Assembly: GCA_958433005.1 (NCBI GenBank)
Contig: CAUAWV010000040.1
Span: 1-19,209, forward strand
DNA length: 19,209 nucleotides
DNA from: an uncultured Collinsella sp.
GTDB lineage: Bacteria > Actinomycetota > Coriobacteriia > Coriobacteriales > Coriobacteriaceae
Reading direction: 5' to 3'
Part shown: in pieces, positions 7,630 to 14,428 of the stretch
Layout of the letters: every line of letters begins with the position of its first letter
Numbering within the stretch: position 1 is the stretch's first letter
The notes under the pieces: generated by a model
What the model saw: the letters and a program-made list of their open reading frames with translations, nothing else
What the model was told of the DNA's origin: nothing
Databases searched by the model: none
Program-made: the position numbers and the translations under genes

Positions 7630-8862
7630 GTGGCCGTTACCGCGCTGTACGTGCACGTGCCGTTCTGTGCCCAAAAGTGCCGCTACTGCGACTTCGACTC
7701 GCGCAGCTTTGCTTCGTGTGATTTGGATGCCGCGCTCGATTCCTATTTTGAGCAGTTGTTCGCGCGTCTCGATGCTTTTGGCAAGGCTGGGGCCCTCGAC
7801 CAGATCCGCACCGTCTATGTTGGCGGCGGCACGCCGTCGCTGGCGGGGGAGCGCCTGGTGGAGCTGGCGCGGCGTATTCGTGCGTGGTGCGCCCCCGTTG
7901 AGTTTACCTGCGAGGCCAATCCCGAGTCGCTGACCGCCGAGCTTGTTGCTGCGCTTGCCAAGGTTGGTGTCACACGCGTTTCTCTGGGCGTGCAAACGCT
8001 CGATAACACCGAACTTACCGCCATCGGCCGCATTCACGATGCCGATCGGGCGCTCGCCGCCATCGCGACGGTCAAGGACGCTGGGCTTGACGTGTCGTGC
8101 GACCTTATGTGCGGACTTCCCGGGCAGACCGCAGCGAGTTGGAAGCGTACGCTCGAGGGCGTGCTGGCGGCGGTTCCGCATCATGTGTCGGTTTACCCGC
8201 TCACGCTCGAGGTGGGGACGCCCCTCTATCGCATGGCGTGCCGTGACGAGTCGCTCGAGCCCGACGAGGATTTTCAGGCCGCCTGCATGGACGTGGCGCG
8301 CGAGCTCCTGGGTGCCGCCGGCTATCACCCGTATGAGGTGGCGAGCTACGCGCTCGACGGCCATGAATGCGCCCATAACATTGCCTACTGGACCGGACGG
8401 GGCTACCTGGGCCTGGGCCGTTCTGCCGCCGGTATGCTTGATACTGGGGATTTCGACCGTCTTGCAGGTTTGTTCCCCGGCGTGTCTGCTCGAGGCGACG
8501 CGTACCGTGTGCGTTTGGTTCAGCGCGACGATGACGCGACGTCGTTTGAGGCCGAATACCTGTCGCAGCGAGAGGCTGCGGCCGAAGACCTGATGCTCGC
8601 TTGTCGCATGACGCGCGGTATTGCGTCCGACCTGTTGGTTCGCGCGGCTCGTGTCATCCCGGCCGATGAGCTGACAGCCACTTGTGATCGCGCGCTCGAA
8701 TTGGGTCTTGCCACTTGGGTGCCCGAGACGCTCGGGGTCCATGAGGGACCCTTTACTTCGGCAGATGTCGTCGCGGGCCATGTTCGAGCTCGTTTAGCAC
8801 CGACACACCTGGGCTGGCTCGATGGAAATGTTCTGTTCGAGCTGTTTTGGGATCTAGCTTAG
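7630..8862 (+). CDS. hemW: HemW, radical SAM haem chaperone
   Basis: Radical SAM protein of the HemN family, now seen as a haem-binding chaperone; older annotations call it oxygen-independent coproporphyrinogen III oxidase. The 410-residue protein carries the cluster motif CAQKCRYCDF (Cys 13, 17 and 20). The Phe after the third Cys-Asp is characteristic of HemW and lacks the extra cysteine of true HemN. Other marks are VYVGGGTPSL, CEANPES, RVSLGVQTL, DLMCGLPGQ and the C-terminal HemN domain (AHNIAYWTGRGYLGLGRSA). The GTG start at 7630 follows GGAGG (7618-7622) with 7 bases spacing. It sits after lepA-dus; lepA-hemW adjacency is widespread and usually continues into hrcA, which is missing here. 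Confidence 0.92.
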   Translation: MAVTALYVHVPFCAQKCRYCDFDSRSFASCDLDAALDSYFEQLFARLDAFGKAGALDQIRTVYVGGGTPSLAGERLVELARRIRAWCAPVEFTCEANPESLTAELVAALAKVGVTRVSLGVQTLDNTELTAIGRIHDADRALAAIATVKDAGLDVSCDLMCGLPGQTAASWKRTLEGVLAAVPHHVSVYPLTLEVGTPLYRMACRDESLEPDEDFQAACMDVARELLGAAGYHPYEVASYALDGHECAHNIAYWTGRGYLGLGRSAAGMLDTGDFDRLAGLFPGVSARGDAYRVRLVQRDDDATSFEAEYLSQREAAAEDLMLACRMTRGIASDLLVRAARVIPADELTATCDRALELGLATWVPETLGVHEGPFTSADVVAGHVRARLAPTHLGWLDGNVLFELFWDLA

Positions 8863-8863
8863 G

Positions 8864-8878
8864 CCGCTCGGGTAGAAT
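8864..8878 (+). promoter_or_regulatory. Probable promoter of the membrane-tailed dnaJ gene
   Basis: CCGCTCGGGTAGAAT ends in a -10-like TAGAAT (8873-8878), just after the hemW stop. The first 11 bases equal those before lepA. A TTGGGA at 8847-8852 is 20 bases upstream, a poor -35. Transcription would start near 8885, leaving about 36 bases of leader. I see no CIRCE or HspR-type inverted repeat here. Confidence 0.5.
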
Positions 8879-8920
8879 TACCGGAATATATACGCTGCTG
8901 TGAGCAGGAGGTTGCCGCGC

Positions 8921-10024
8921 ATGGCGACGATGAACGAAAAAGATTACTACGAGATTCTAGGTGTCTCCAAGGACGCCACCTCGCGTGATATTCAAAAGGC
9001 CTTCCAGCAAAAGGCCCGTAAGCTCCATCCGGACGTCAACAAAGAGCCGGATGCCGAGGAAAAGTTTAAAGAGGTTTCCGAGGCCTACGCCGTGCTTTCG
9101 GATGAGCAAAAACGTGCGCGCTACGATGCCATGCGTTCTGGCAATCCCTTTGCCGGTGCCCCTACGGCTTCGCCCTATGGTGGCGGCTATGCCGGCAACA
9201 CGGGCTATGGCAATCCCTTTGAGGGCGGCTTTCCTTTTGGCGGTGCCTGGGGCCAGCAGCGTCGCGGCCAGGCTGCCTACAATCCCGAGAACGGCGCCAA
9301 CGTGGTCGTCGATATCAAACTGGACGCCAAGGAGGCCAAGGACGGTGCCCGCAAGACCGTCCGCTATACGCGCTTCGATACCTGTGGTCACTGCGGCGGC
9401 TCGGGTTCTGTCTCCTCCGAGCATGCCCATACCTGCCCGAGCTGCGGTGGCCGCGGGCACATCGACGTCGACTTGTCCTTCCTGTTTGGTGCGGGCACGT
9501 TCCAGTCGGTCTGCCCCGAGTGCGGCGGTTCCGGTAAGGTCGTGGCCGACCCCTGCCCCGATTGCGGTGGCAGCGGTCGTACTCGCGTAACCTCCGAGCA
9601 GACGATTGAGTTTCCTGCCGGCACGCACGATGGCGACGAGGTCCGCATTAGCGGCATGGGTCACGCCGGCACTAACGGTGCCGCTGGCGGTGATCTAGTC
9701 GGCCGTGCCCATGTCGAGTCCGAGCGCTTGGAAGGCAAAGCTCGTACCGGTTTTTACCTGATGGGCATCGTGGCGCCGTTTTTGGTACTCTCGGCCATCT
9801 CGGGCGTGTTCTCGGCCTTTGCCGTGATGTGCTTTATTCCGTTTACCATGGGCCTGTTCATGGTGCTTTCGGACGGCGTGCTTCATCGCAGCCTGCTGTG
9901 GTGGAAGCGCGGTGCGATGCAGTTTGCCAACGGTTTTGCCAATGGCTTCATGTTCGCGCTCGTGTCGGTTTGGTTCGCGAGCTGCTCGCAACGGGCCATG
10001 CTTTCGCCTTACGGAATGCAATAA
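8921..10024 (+). CDS. DnaJ-like co-chaperone with C-terminal membrane domain
   Basis: A J-protein that should stimulate DnaK but with an unusual end. The 367-residue protein has a J domain (about 7-72, HPD at 36-38), a Gly/Phe/Tyr/Pro-rich linker (about 78-122), and a complete zinc-finger domain with four CxxCxGxG repeats starting at Cys155, 172, 198 and 212. Only the start of the first substrate-binding domain is present (IEFPAGTHDGDEVRISGMG, about 229-247). From residue 278 the sequence becomes hydrophobic, with two or three predicted membrane segments (about 278-298, 300-316, 335-354) around a basic HRSLLWWKRG loop. Second substrate-binding and dimerisation regions are missing. AGGAGG (8906-8911) supports the ATG at 8921; ATG 8930 is an alternative. 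Codon usage stays normal into the tail, so this is not an obvious frameshift. A complete dnaJ follows. Confidence 0.88.
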   Translation: MATMNEKDYYEILGVSKDATSRDIQKAFQQKARKLHPDVNKEPDAEEKFKEVSEAYAVLSDEQKRARYDAMRSGNPFAGAPTASPYGGGYAGNTGYGNPFEGGFPFGGAWGQQRRGQAAYNPENGANVVVDIKLDAKEAKDGARKTVRYTRFDTCGHCGGSGSVSSEHAHTCPSCGGRGHIDVDLSFLFGAGTFQSVCPECGGSGKVVADPCPDCGGSGRTRVTSEQTIEFPAGTHDGDEVRISGMGHAGTNGAAGGDLVGRAHVESERLEGKARTGFYLMGIVAPFLVLSAISGVFSAFAVMCFIPFTMGLFMVLSDGVLHRSLLWWKRGAMQFANGFANGFMFALVSVWFASCSQRAMLSPYGMQ

Positions 10025-10051
10025 CATCAAACCCTCTGTTTGCGGTTGGCC

Positions 10052-10066
10052 CAGCTTGGGTATAGG
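10052..10066 (+). promoter_or_regulatory. Probable promoter of dnaJ
   Basis: CAGCTTGGGTATAGG, with a -10-like TATAGG at 10061-10066, lies in the 81-base gap between the two dnaJ genes and resembles the promoter motif before lepA, holA and the first dnaJ gene. TTGCGG at 10040-10045 is 15 bases upstream. Transcription would start near 10073, about 33 bases before the GTG. The -10 lacks its final T, so it is a weak match. Confidence 0.4.
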
Positions 10067-10105
10067 ACGCACTGTGACAATAATGAAAGTCGGAAGGATT
10101 CGGTC

Positions 10106-11254
10106 GTGTCGGAAAATAGGGATTACTACGAGGTACTTGGCGTCGACAAGGATGCCGACGCGCGGACGATTAAGCGTGCGTTTTTAAAGAAGGCCCGTAC
10201 CGTACACCCGGACGTTTCGGACGACCCCGAGGCCGAGGCCAAGTTCAAGGAGCTCAACGAGGCCTATTCCGTTCTTTCCGATGAGCAGAAGCGTGCTAAC
10301 TACGACCGTTACGGCACTGCCGACGGCCCTGGTGGTTCGGGCTACGTCGATATCAACGATATCTTTGGTGGTATGGGCATGGACGACTTGTTCTCGTCGT
10401 TTTTTGGCGGCGGTGCCGGCGGTGGCGCCCGCAGCCGTCGCGAGCGTCGTCGCGGTCGTGACATGGCCATCTCGCTTTCGGTGACGCTCGAGGAGGCGGC
10501 GCTCGGCTGCAAAAAGACAATCAGCTATGACCGCTTTGCTCCTTGCGAGGACTGCAATGGCACCGGTAGGGCAGAGGGCGCACAGGAAAAGCAGTGCGGC
10601 CGCTGCCACGGCACGGGCTATGTCACGACGGTTCAGCGATCGTTTTTGGGCCAGGTTCAGTCTTCCTCGCCTTGCCCCGACTGCCATGGCGAGGGCACGG
10701 TTATCGACCATCCCTGCGAGACCTGCGATGGTCAGGGCCGCACGCCTTCGCATGAAAAGATTGACATCGATATTCCCGCCGGCGTTTCGACCGGTCGACA
10801 GCTGCGTGTGAGCGGCTTTGGCGAGGCCGGTCTTCGCGGCGAGCCTTCGGGCGACTTGATTGTCAACGTGCGCGTTGCCGACCATGAGCGCTTTAAGCGC
10901 AACGGTGACGACCTGTACCTGGTGAGCGATATCTCGATTGCGCAGGCTGCGCTCGGCTGCGAGATCGAGGTCGAGGGCATTATGCCCGACGAGGTCGTTA
11001 AGGTGTGCGTCCCCGCCGGCGCCCAGTACGGCGACACCGTGAGCGTCAATAATTACGGCATGCCGCGCATTGGCGGTGGCGGTTCGCGTGGCCGCTTGAT
11101 CGTGCAACTGCGCGTGGTCGTTCCCACCAATCTTTCCAATAAGCAGCGCGAGCTGCTCCGTGCTTTTGCCGATGAGATGGGCGATGACGTCGCTTCCGGT
11201 AAGAAGTCGGTGACCGACCGTATCAAGAGTGCCCTCGACGATATCCTCGATTAA
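10106..11254 (+). CDS. dnaJ: Chaperone protein DnaJ (type I)
   Basis: Co-chaperone that delivers unfolded substrates to DnaK and triggers its ATPase. The 382-residue protein is complete: J domain (HPD 34-36), Gly/Phe-rich linker with DIFGGMGMDDLFSSFFGGG, a basic patch SRRERRRGRD, a zinc domain with CEDCNGTG, CGRCHGTG, CPDCHGEG and CETCDGQG (Cys147 to about residue 211), both substrate-binding domains (IDIPAGVSTGRQLRVSGFGE; VKVCVPAGAQYGDTV) and a C-terminal dimerisation segment. The GTG at 10106 is placed by GGAAGGA (10092-10098), 7 bases upstream, and by the family N-terminus. Its J domain closely resembles the preceding gene, suggesting an old duplication. mtaB follows with its ribosome site overlapping this stop codon. 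No hrcA, grpE or dnaK is adjacent. Confidence 0.96.
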   Translation: MSENRDYYEVLGVDKDADARTIKRAFLKKARTVHPDVSDDPEAEAKFKELNEAYSVLSDEQKRANYDRYGTADGPGGSGYVDINDIFGGMGMDDLFSSFFGGGAGGGARSRRERRRGRDMAISLSVTLEEAALGCKKTISYDRFAPCEDCNGTGRAEGAQEKQCGRCHGTGYVTTVQRSFLGQVQSSSPCPDCHGEGTVIDHPCETCDGQGRTPSHEKIDIDIPAGVSTGRQLRVSGFGEAGLRGEPSGDLIVNVRVADHERFKRNGDDLYLVSDISIAQAALGCEIEVEGIMPDEVVKVCVPAGAQYGDTVSVNNYGMPRIGGGGSRGRLIVQLRVVVPTNLSNKQRELLRAFADEMGDDVASGKKSVTDRIKSALDDILD

Positions 11255-11263
11255 GGAGCCCGC

Positions 11264-12556
11264 GTGCTCGCACCCCATATTTCCGTCGTCAACCTCGGCT
11301 GCCGTGTCAACCGGGTTGAGTCTGACCGTATCACTGCCGATCTTATGCGCCTGGGTTTTGCTATGGTGGAGCCCCAGGATGCCGACCTGATCGTCATTAA
11401 CACCTGTGCCGTTACGGGCGAGGCCGAGGCCAAGACCCGTAAGGCCGTTCGTCATGCGCTGGCCTATCCGGGCGAGCCTTACGTGGTCGTAACCGGCTGC
11501 GTCGTCAACCTGCATCCCGAGGAGCTGCTGGAGCTCTCCGATCGCGTGATCGCCGAGCCGTCCAAGATTGACGTCGCCGAGCGCGTCTGCGAGGTGCTGG
11601 GTGTTGAATCCGATAGCGTGCCCGCCTGTAGCGATGGCGACGTGGTCGATGCGCTCGGTCGCTCTCGCCTGGGCGTGAAGATTCAGGACGGCTGCAACCA
11701 TCGCTGCACCTATTGCATTGTGTGGAAGGCACGCGGCCCCGAGCGCTCCGTGCCCGTCGAGTCCGTGCTCGAGCAAGTTCGCGAGGCCCAGGAGGCCGGC
11801 GTGCCCGAGGTGGTGCTGACCGGTGTGAACCTGGGTGCCTACGATGGCAAGAGCGCGACCGACGAGCATGTCGAAATCGATGAGCTGCTCGAGGCCATCA
11901 TGGAGCGCACGTCTATTCCGCATGTGCGCATTTCCTCGGTCGAGCCCATGGATATCTCTGAGCGCCTGCTTAAGGTTATGGCGCGCTATCCGCAGCGTAT
12001 CGCCCCGTTTTTGCACCTGCCCGTGCAGTCCGGCTGCACGGCGACCTTGCATCGCATGGGCCGTCCCTATAGCGCCGAGGCGTTTGAGGATACGGTGCGC
12101 ATGATTCGCGCCAACTTGCCTCAGGCGTCCCTTTCGTGCGACGTCATCGTCGGTTTTCCCGGTGAGACGGATGAGGAGTTCGAGGAGTCGCTGGCGCTAT
12201 GCCGTCGCGTGGGCTTTTCGCGCATGCATGTGTTCCGCTACAGTAAGCGTCCCGGCACACTTGCCGCCGATATGCCCGACCAGGTACCGCCAGAGGTTAT
12301 GGCTGAGCGCAGCCGCCGTATGCGGGCCGCGGCGCAGGAACTCGCCATCGCCGATGCTCGTCGTCGCGTGGGAACCGTTGAGCGCGCCGTGCTCGAGTAT
12401 GGTGACAACCTGACGCTCGGCTCGTTCCATCATGCCCGTCTTGACGATACCTGTGGACTTACAGCCCCGTGCCTGCTCGATGTTGCTATCATCGAAGTCG
12501 ATGATTCCGGCTTGGTCCATGCGCGCAGGGAGGTTCATGGAAGCCTCGAAGATTAG
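11264..12556 (+). CDS. mtaB: tRNA t6A37 methylthiotransferase MtaB
   Basis: Radical SAM enzyme with two iron-sulfur clusters that converts t6A37 to ms2t6A in ANN-decoding tRNAs. The 430-residue protein has the N-terminal MTTase domain with three cluster cysteines, Cys13 (NLGCRVN), Cys48 (INTCAVTG) and Cys79 (VTGC), then the radical SAM motif CNHRCTYC (Cys144, 148, 151) and a short C-terminal TRAM-like segment. The MtaB-type GCxVNxxES start favours it over MiaB or RimO. The GTG at 11264 follows TAAGGAG, whose TAA is the dnaJ stop, so translation is likely coupled. In B. subtilis mtaB also lies downstream of dnaJ but after prmA and rsmE, which are absent here. Confidence 0.9.
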   Translation: MLAPHISVVNLGCRVNRVESDRITADLMRLGFAMVEPQDADLIVINTCAVTGEAEAKTRKAVRHALAYPGEPYVVVTGCVVNLHPEELLELSDRVIAEPSKIDVAERVCEVLGVESDSVPACSDGDVVDALGRSRLGVKIQDGCNHRCTYCIVWKARGPERSVPVESVLEQVREAQEAGVPEVVLTGVNLGAYDGKSATDEHVEIDELLEAIMERTSIPHVRISSVEPMDISERLLKVMARYPQRIAPFLHLPVQSGCTATLHRMGRPYSAEAFEDTVRMIRANLPQASLSCDVIVGFPGETDEEFEESLALCRRVGFSRMHVFRYSKRPGTLAADMPDQVPPEVMAERSRRMRAAAQELAIADARRRVGTVERAVLEYGDNLTLGSFHHARLDDTCGLTAPCLLDVAIIEVDDSGLVHARREVHGSLED

Positions 12557-13523
12557 ACTTACCGTTCCCGAGGGGATTGATCCCTCGCGCGTTTTGGGCG
12601 CCGGCGACGGCGTCCTTCGTGCGCTCGAGAGCTTGGTTCGCGCCCACGTGGTCGCCCGTGGCGACAGTATCGCCGTGAGCGGTGACCCGGATGAGGTCGA
12701 GCTCGTGGTGCGCTTTTTTGAGCATGCTTTTCGCGAGGCGGCTGCCGGACGCACGCTGTCTGCCGACGATGTCTCGCGTTGCTTGGCTGTCCTGCGCGAT
12801 GGAGAGCATGATGCCTCGTCGCTGCGCGATGACGTGCTGCTGTCGTATCGCGGCCGCGTTATTCGTCCCAAGACGCTCGGCCAAAAACGCTATGTTGACG
12901 CCATCCGCTCGCATACCATCACGTTTGGCCTGGGTCCCGCCGGTACCGGTAAGACCTATCTGGCCATGGCGCTCGCCGTTGCCGCGCTCAAGCGTCACGA
13001 GGTGGGTCGCCTAATCTTGACGCGCCCGGTTGTCGAGGCGGGGGAGAACCTGGGCTTTTTGCCCGGTACCCTCGAGGAAAAGATCGATCCGTACATGCGC
13101 CCGCTCTACGACGCCCTTTTTGACATGATGGATCGCGAGCGCACCGATGAGCTTATGGAACGTGGCGTGATCGAGATCGCCCCGCTCGCCTACATGCGCG
13201 GCCGTACGCTGAGCGATGCGTTCGTGGTGCTCGATGAGGCACAAAACACGACACCCGAGCAGATGAAGATGTTCCTGACGCGCCTGGGCTTCAACTCCAA
13301 GTTCGTGATTACCGGCGACTTGAGTCAGCGCGACCTGGTGGGTCGTCGTGGCGGCTTGGCGGATGTCGAGAAGATTTTGGGCCGTGTCGACGATGTGGCA
13401 TTTTCTCACCTCGAGCGTGCCGACGTGGTGCGTCATGCCCTGGTGGGTCGTATCGTCGAGGCATATGATGCTTATGATGACGTGCGTGAGCAGCGTTCGC
13501 GCGACCGAAAGGAGTCCCGTTGA
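12537..13523 (+). CDS. phoH: PhoH-family ATPase
   Basis: Cytoplasmic P-loop ATPase with a helicase-like fold, probably acting on RNA; its partnership with the next gene, ybeY, is strongly conserved. The 328-residue protein has an N-terminal nucleic-acid-binding-like region (about 1-100), QKRYVDAIRSHTITFGLGPAG, Walker A GPAGTGKT (133-140), RPVVEAGENLGFLPG, and a Walker B segment VVLDEAQNTTPEQMK (Asp233). The ATG at 12537 lies inside the end of mtaB, a 20-base overlap; AGGGAGG (12527-12533) precedes it by only 3 bases, which is tight. An in-frame ATG at 12519 is possible but has no ribosome site. The stop overlaps the ybeY start. Confidence 0.92.
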   Translation: MEASKIRLTVPEGIDPSRVLGAGDGVLRALESLVRAHVVARGDSIAVSGDPDEVELVVRFFEHAFREAAAGRTLSADDVSRCLAVLRDGEHDASSLRDDVLLSYRGRVIRPKTLGQKRYVDAIRSHTITFGLGPAGTGKTYLAMALAVAALKRHEVGRLILTRPVVEAGENLGFLPGTLEEKIDPYMRPLYDALFDMMDRERTDELMERGVIEIAPLAYMRGRTLSDAFVVLDEAQNTTPEQMKMFLTRLGFNSKFVITGDLSQRDLVGRRGGLADVEKILGRVDDVAFSHLERADVVRHALVGRIVEAYDAYDDVREQRSRDRKESR

Positions 13524-14029
13524 GTGTATTGATCAGCAACGATGCCGAGCTCGATACGCTGCTCGACGCGCAAGAGGTGGAGCACATCTGCGAGGTCGTG
13601 CTTGCCGCCAAGGGCGTTGAGCGTGAAGTTGAGATTTCCCTTTCGTATGTCGACGAGGACGAGATGCACGAGCTCAACCACGAGTGGCGCGGTATCGACC
13701 GCACCACCGATGTGCTCTCGTTTGAGTGCGATTCGGCCTTTGACGATGACATTCCCGCCGATGAGACGCTCGAGCTCGGCGATATTATCTTGGCCCCGCA
13801 GGTTATTGCCCGTCAGGCCCCCGGTTTTGGCAATAGTCCCGCTGATGAGTGCCGTCTGATGCTCGTACACGGAATGCTGCACCTGCTGGGCTATGACCAC
13901 ATCGAGGACGACGAGGCCGAGGTCATGGAGGCCCGCGAGGACGCCATCCTGCGCGATCTGGCGCTCGAGCGCGGCGAGGACCCCAAGCTAGTCCACGTCG
14001 GCCCCATCACCAACCATGCCCACGACTAG
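13520..14029 (+). CDS. ybeY: Endoribonuclease YbeY
   Basis: Zinc-dependent RNase involved in 16S rRNA 3'-end maturation and 70S quality control. The 169-residue protein carries HGMLHLLGYDH (residues 117-127), giving the three metal-binding histidines of the HGxLHxxGYDH signature, plus RGIDRTTDVLSFE and ELGDIILAP, both typical. The start is a TTG at 13520 that overlaps the phoH stop (TTGA), with AAAGGAG (13508-13514) 5 bases upstream; no in-frame ATG or GTG fits the family N-terminus. This TTG and overlap point to tight translational coupling with phoH. The C-terminus is slightly longer than E. coli YbeY (155). Confidence 0.94.
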   Translation: MSVLISNDAELDTLLDAQEVEHICEVVLAAKGVEREVEISLSYVDEDEMHELNHEWRGIDRTTDVLSFECDSAFDDDIPADETLELGDIILAPQVIARQAPGFGNSPADECRLMLVHGMLHLLGYDHIEDDEAEVMEAREDAILRDLALERGEDPKLVHVGPITNHAHD

Positions 14030-14038
14030 GAGCCGTCT

Positions 14039-14416
14039 ATGATTCCCGGATCGAACAAGGACCATCCGTCCTTTTTAAAGTCGTTTTCTTACGCCATGGA
14101 GGGCTTCGTCACCGCCGTCAAGACCGAGCGCAACATTAAGGTCATGCTCGTGGCGGGCGTGTGCACCGTCATTGCCGGCTGCATCGTGGGGCTCGACATT
14201 GCCGAGTGGGCCACGATTATCATCTGTTGTGGCCTGGTGATTCACGGCGAGCTGTGCAACACCGCTATGGAGGCTATCGTCGACCTAGCGACCCAGGAGC
14301 TCCATCCGCTGGCCAAGCGTGCGAAGGACATCGCCGCCGCCTCTGTATACGTTCTTTCCATCACCGCCGCGATTGTGGGCGTGCTGGTATTTGCCCACGC
14401 GCTCGGCTTTATTTAG
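14039..14416 (+). CDS. dgkA: Diacylglycerol/undecaprenol kinase
   Basis: Small integral membrane kinase phosphorylating undecaprenol (Gram-positive type) or diacylglycerol, feeding lipid carrier recycling for the cell wall. The 125-residue protein has a soluble N-terminal amphipathic stretch (SFLKSFSYAMEGFVTAVKTERN) and three membrane segments (about 38-52, 58-75, 99-122). The conserved active-site motif is present as GELCNTAMEAIVD (Glu71 to about 82; usually ELxNTAIE), followed by the KRAKDIAAASV signature. AGGAG at 14028-14032, overlapping the ybeY stop, supports ATG 14039. The ybeY-dgkA-era order is the B. subtilis arrangement. Substrate choice is inferred from lineage, so the name covers both activities. 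Confidence 0.92.
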   Translation: MIPGSNKDHPSFLKSFSYAMEGFVTAVKTERNIKVMLVAGVCTVIAGCIVGLDIAEWATIIICCGLVIHGELCNTAMEAIVDLATQELHPLAKRAKDIAAASVYVLSITAAIVGVLVFAHALGFI

Positions 14417-14428
14417 AAAGGGATTCCC

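Noticed and set aside
7624..8781. 385-codon minus-strand open frame opposite hemW
   Set aside because: HemW motifs are complete on the + strand; the antisense product shows no family features.
9740..10024. Hydrophobic tail of the first DnaJ as a frameshift artefact
   Set aside because: Codon use (third-position G/C bias) stays normal through the tail, no other frame continues a DnaJ substrate-binding domain, and the tail has sensible membrane-segment patterning. Comparison with relatives would still be decisive.
10184..12052. 622-codon minus-strand open frame opposite dnaJ and mtaB
   Set aside because: It spans two genes with clear motifs on the + strand and has a repetitive, Ala/Gly/Leu/His-rich composition typical of an antisense shadow.
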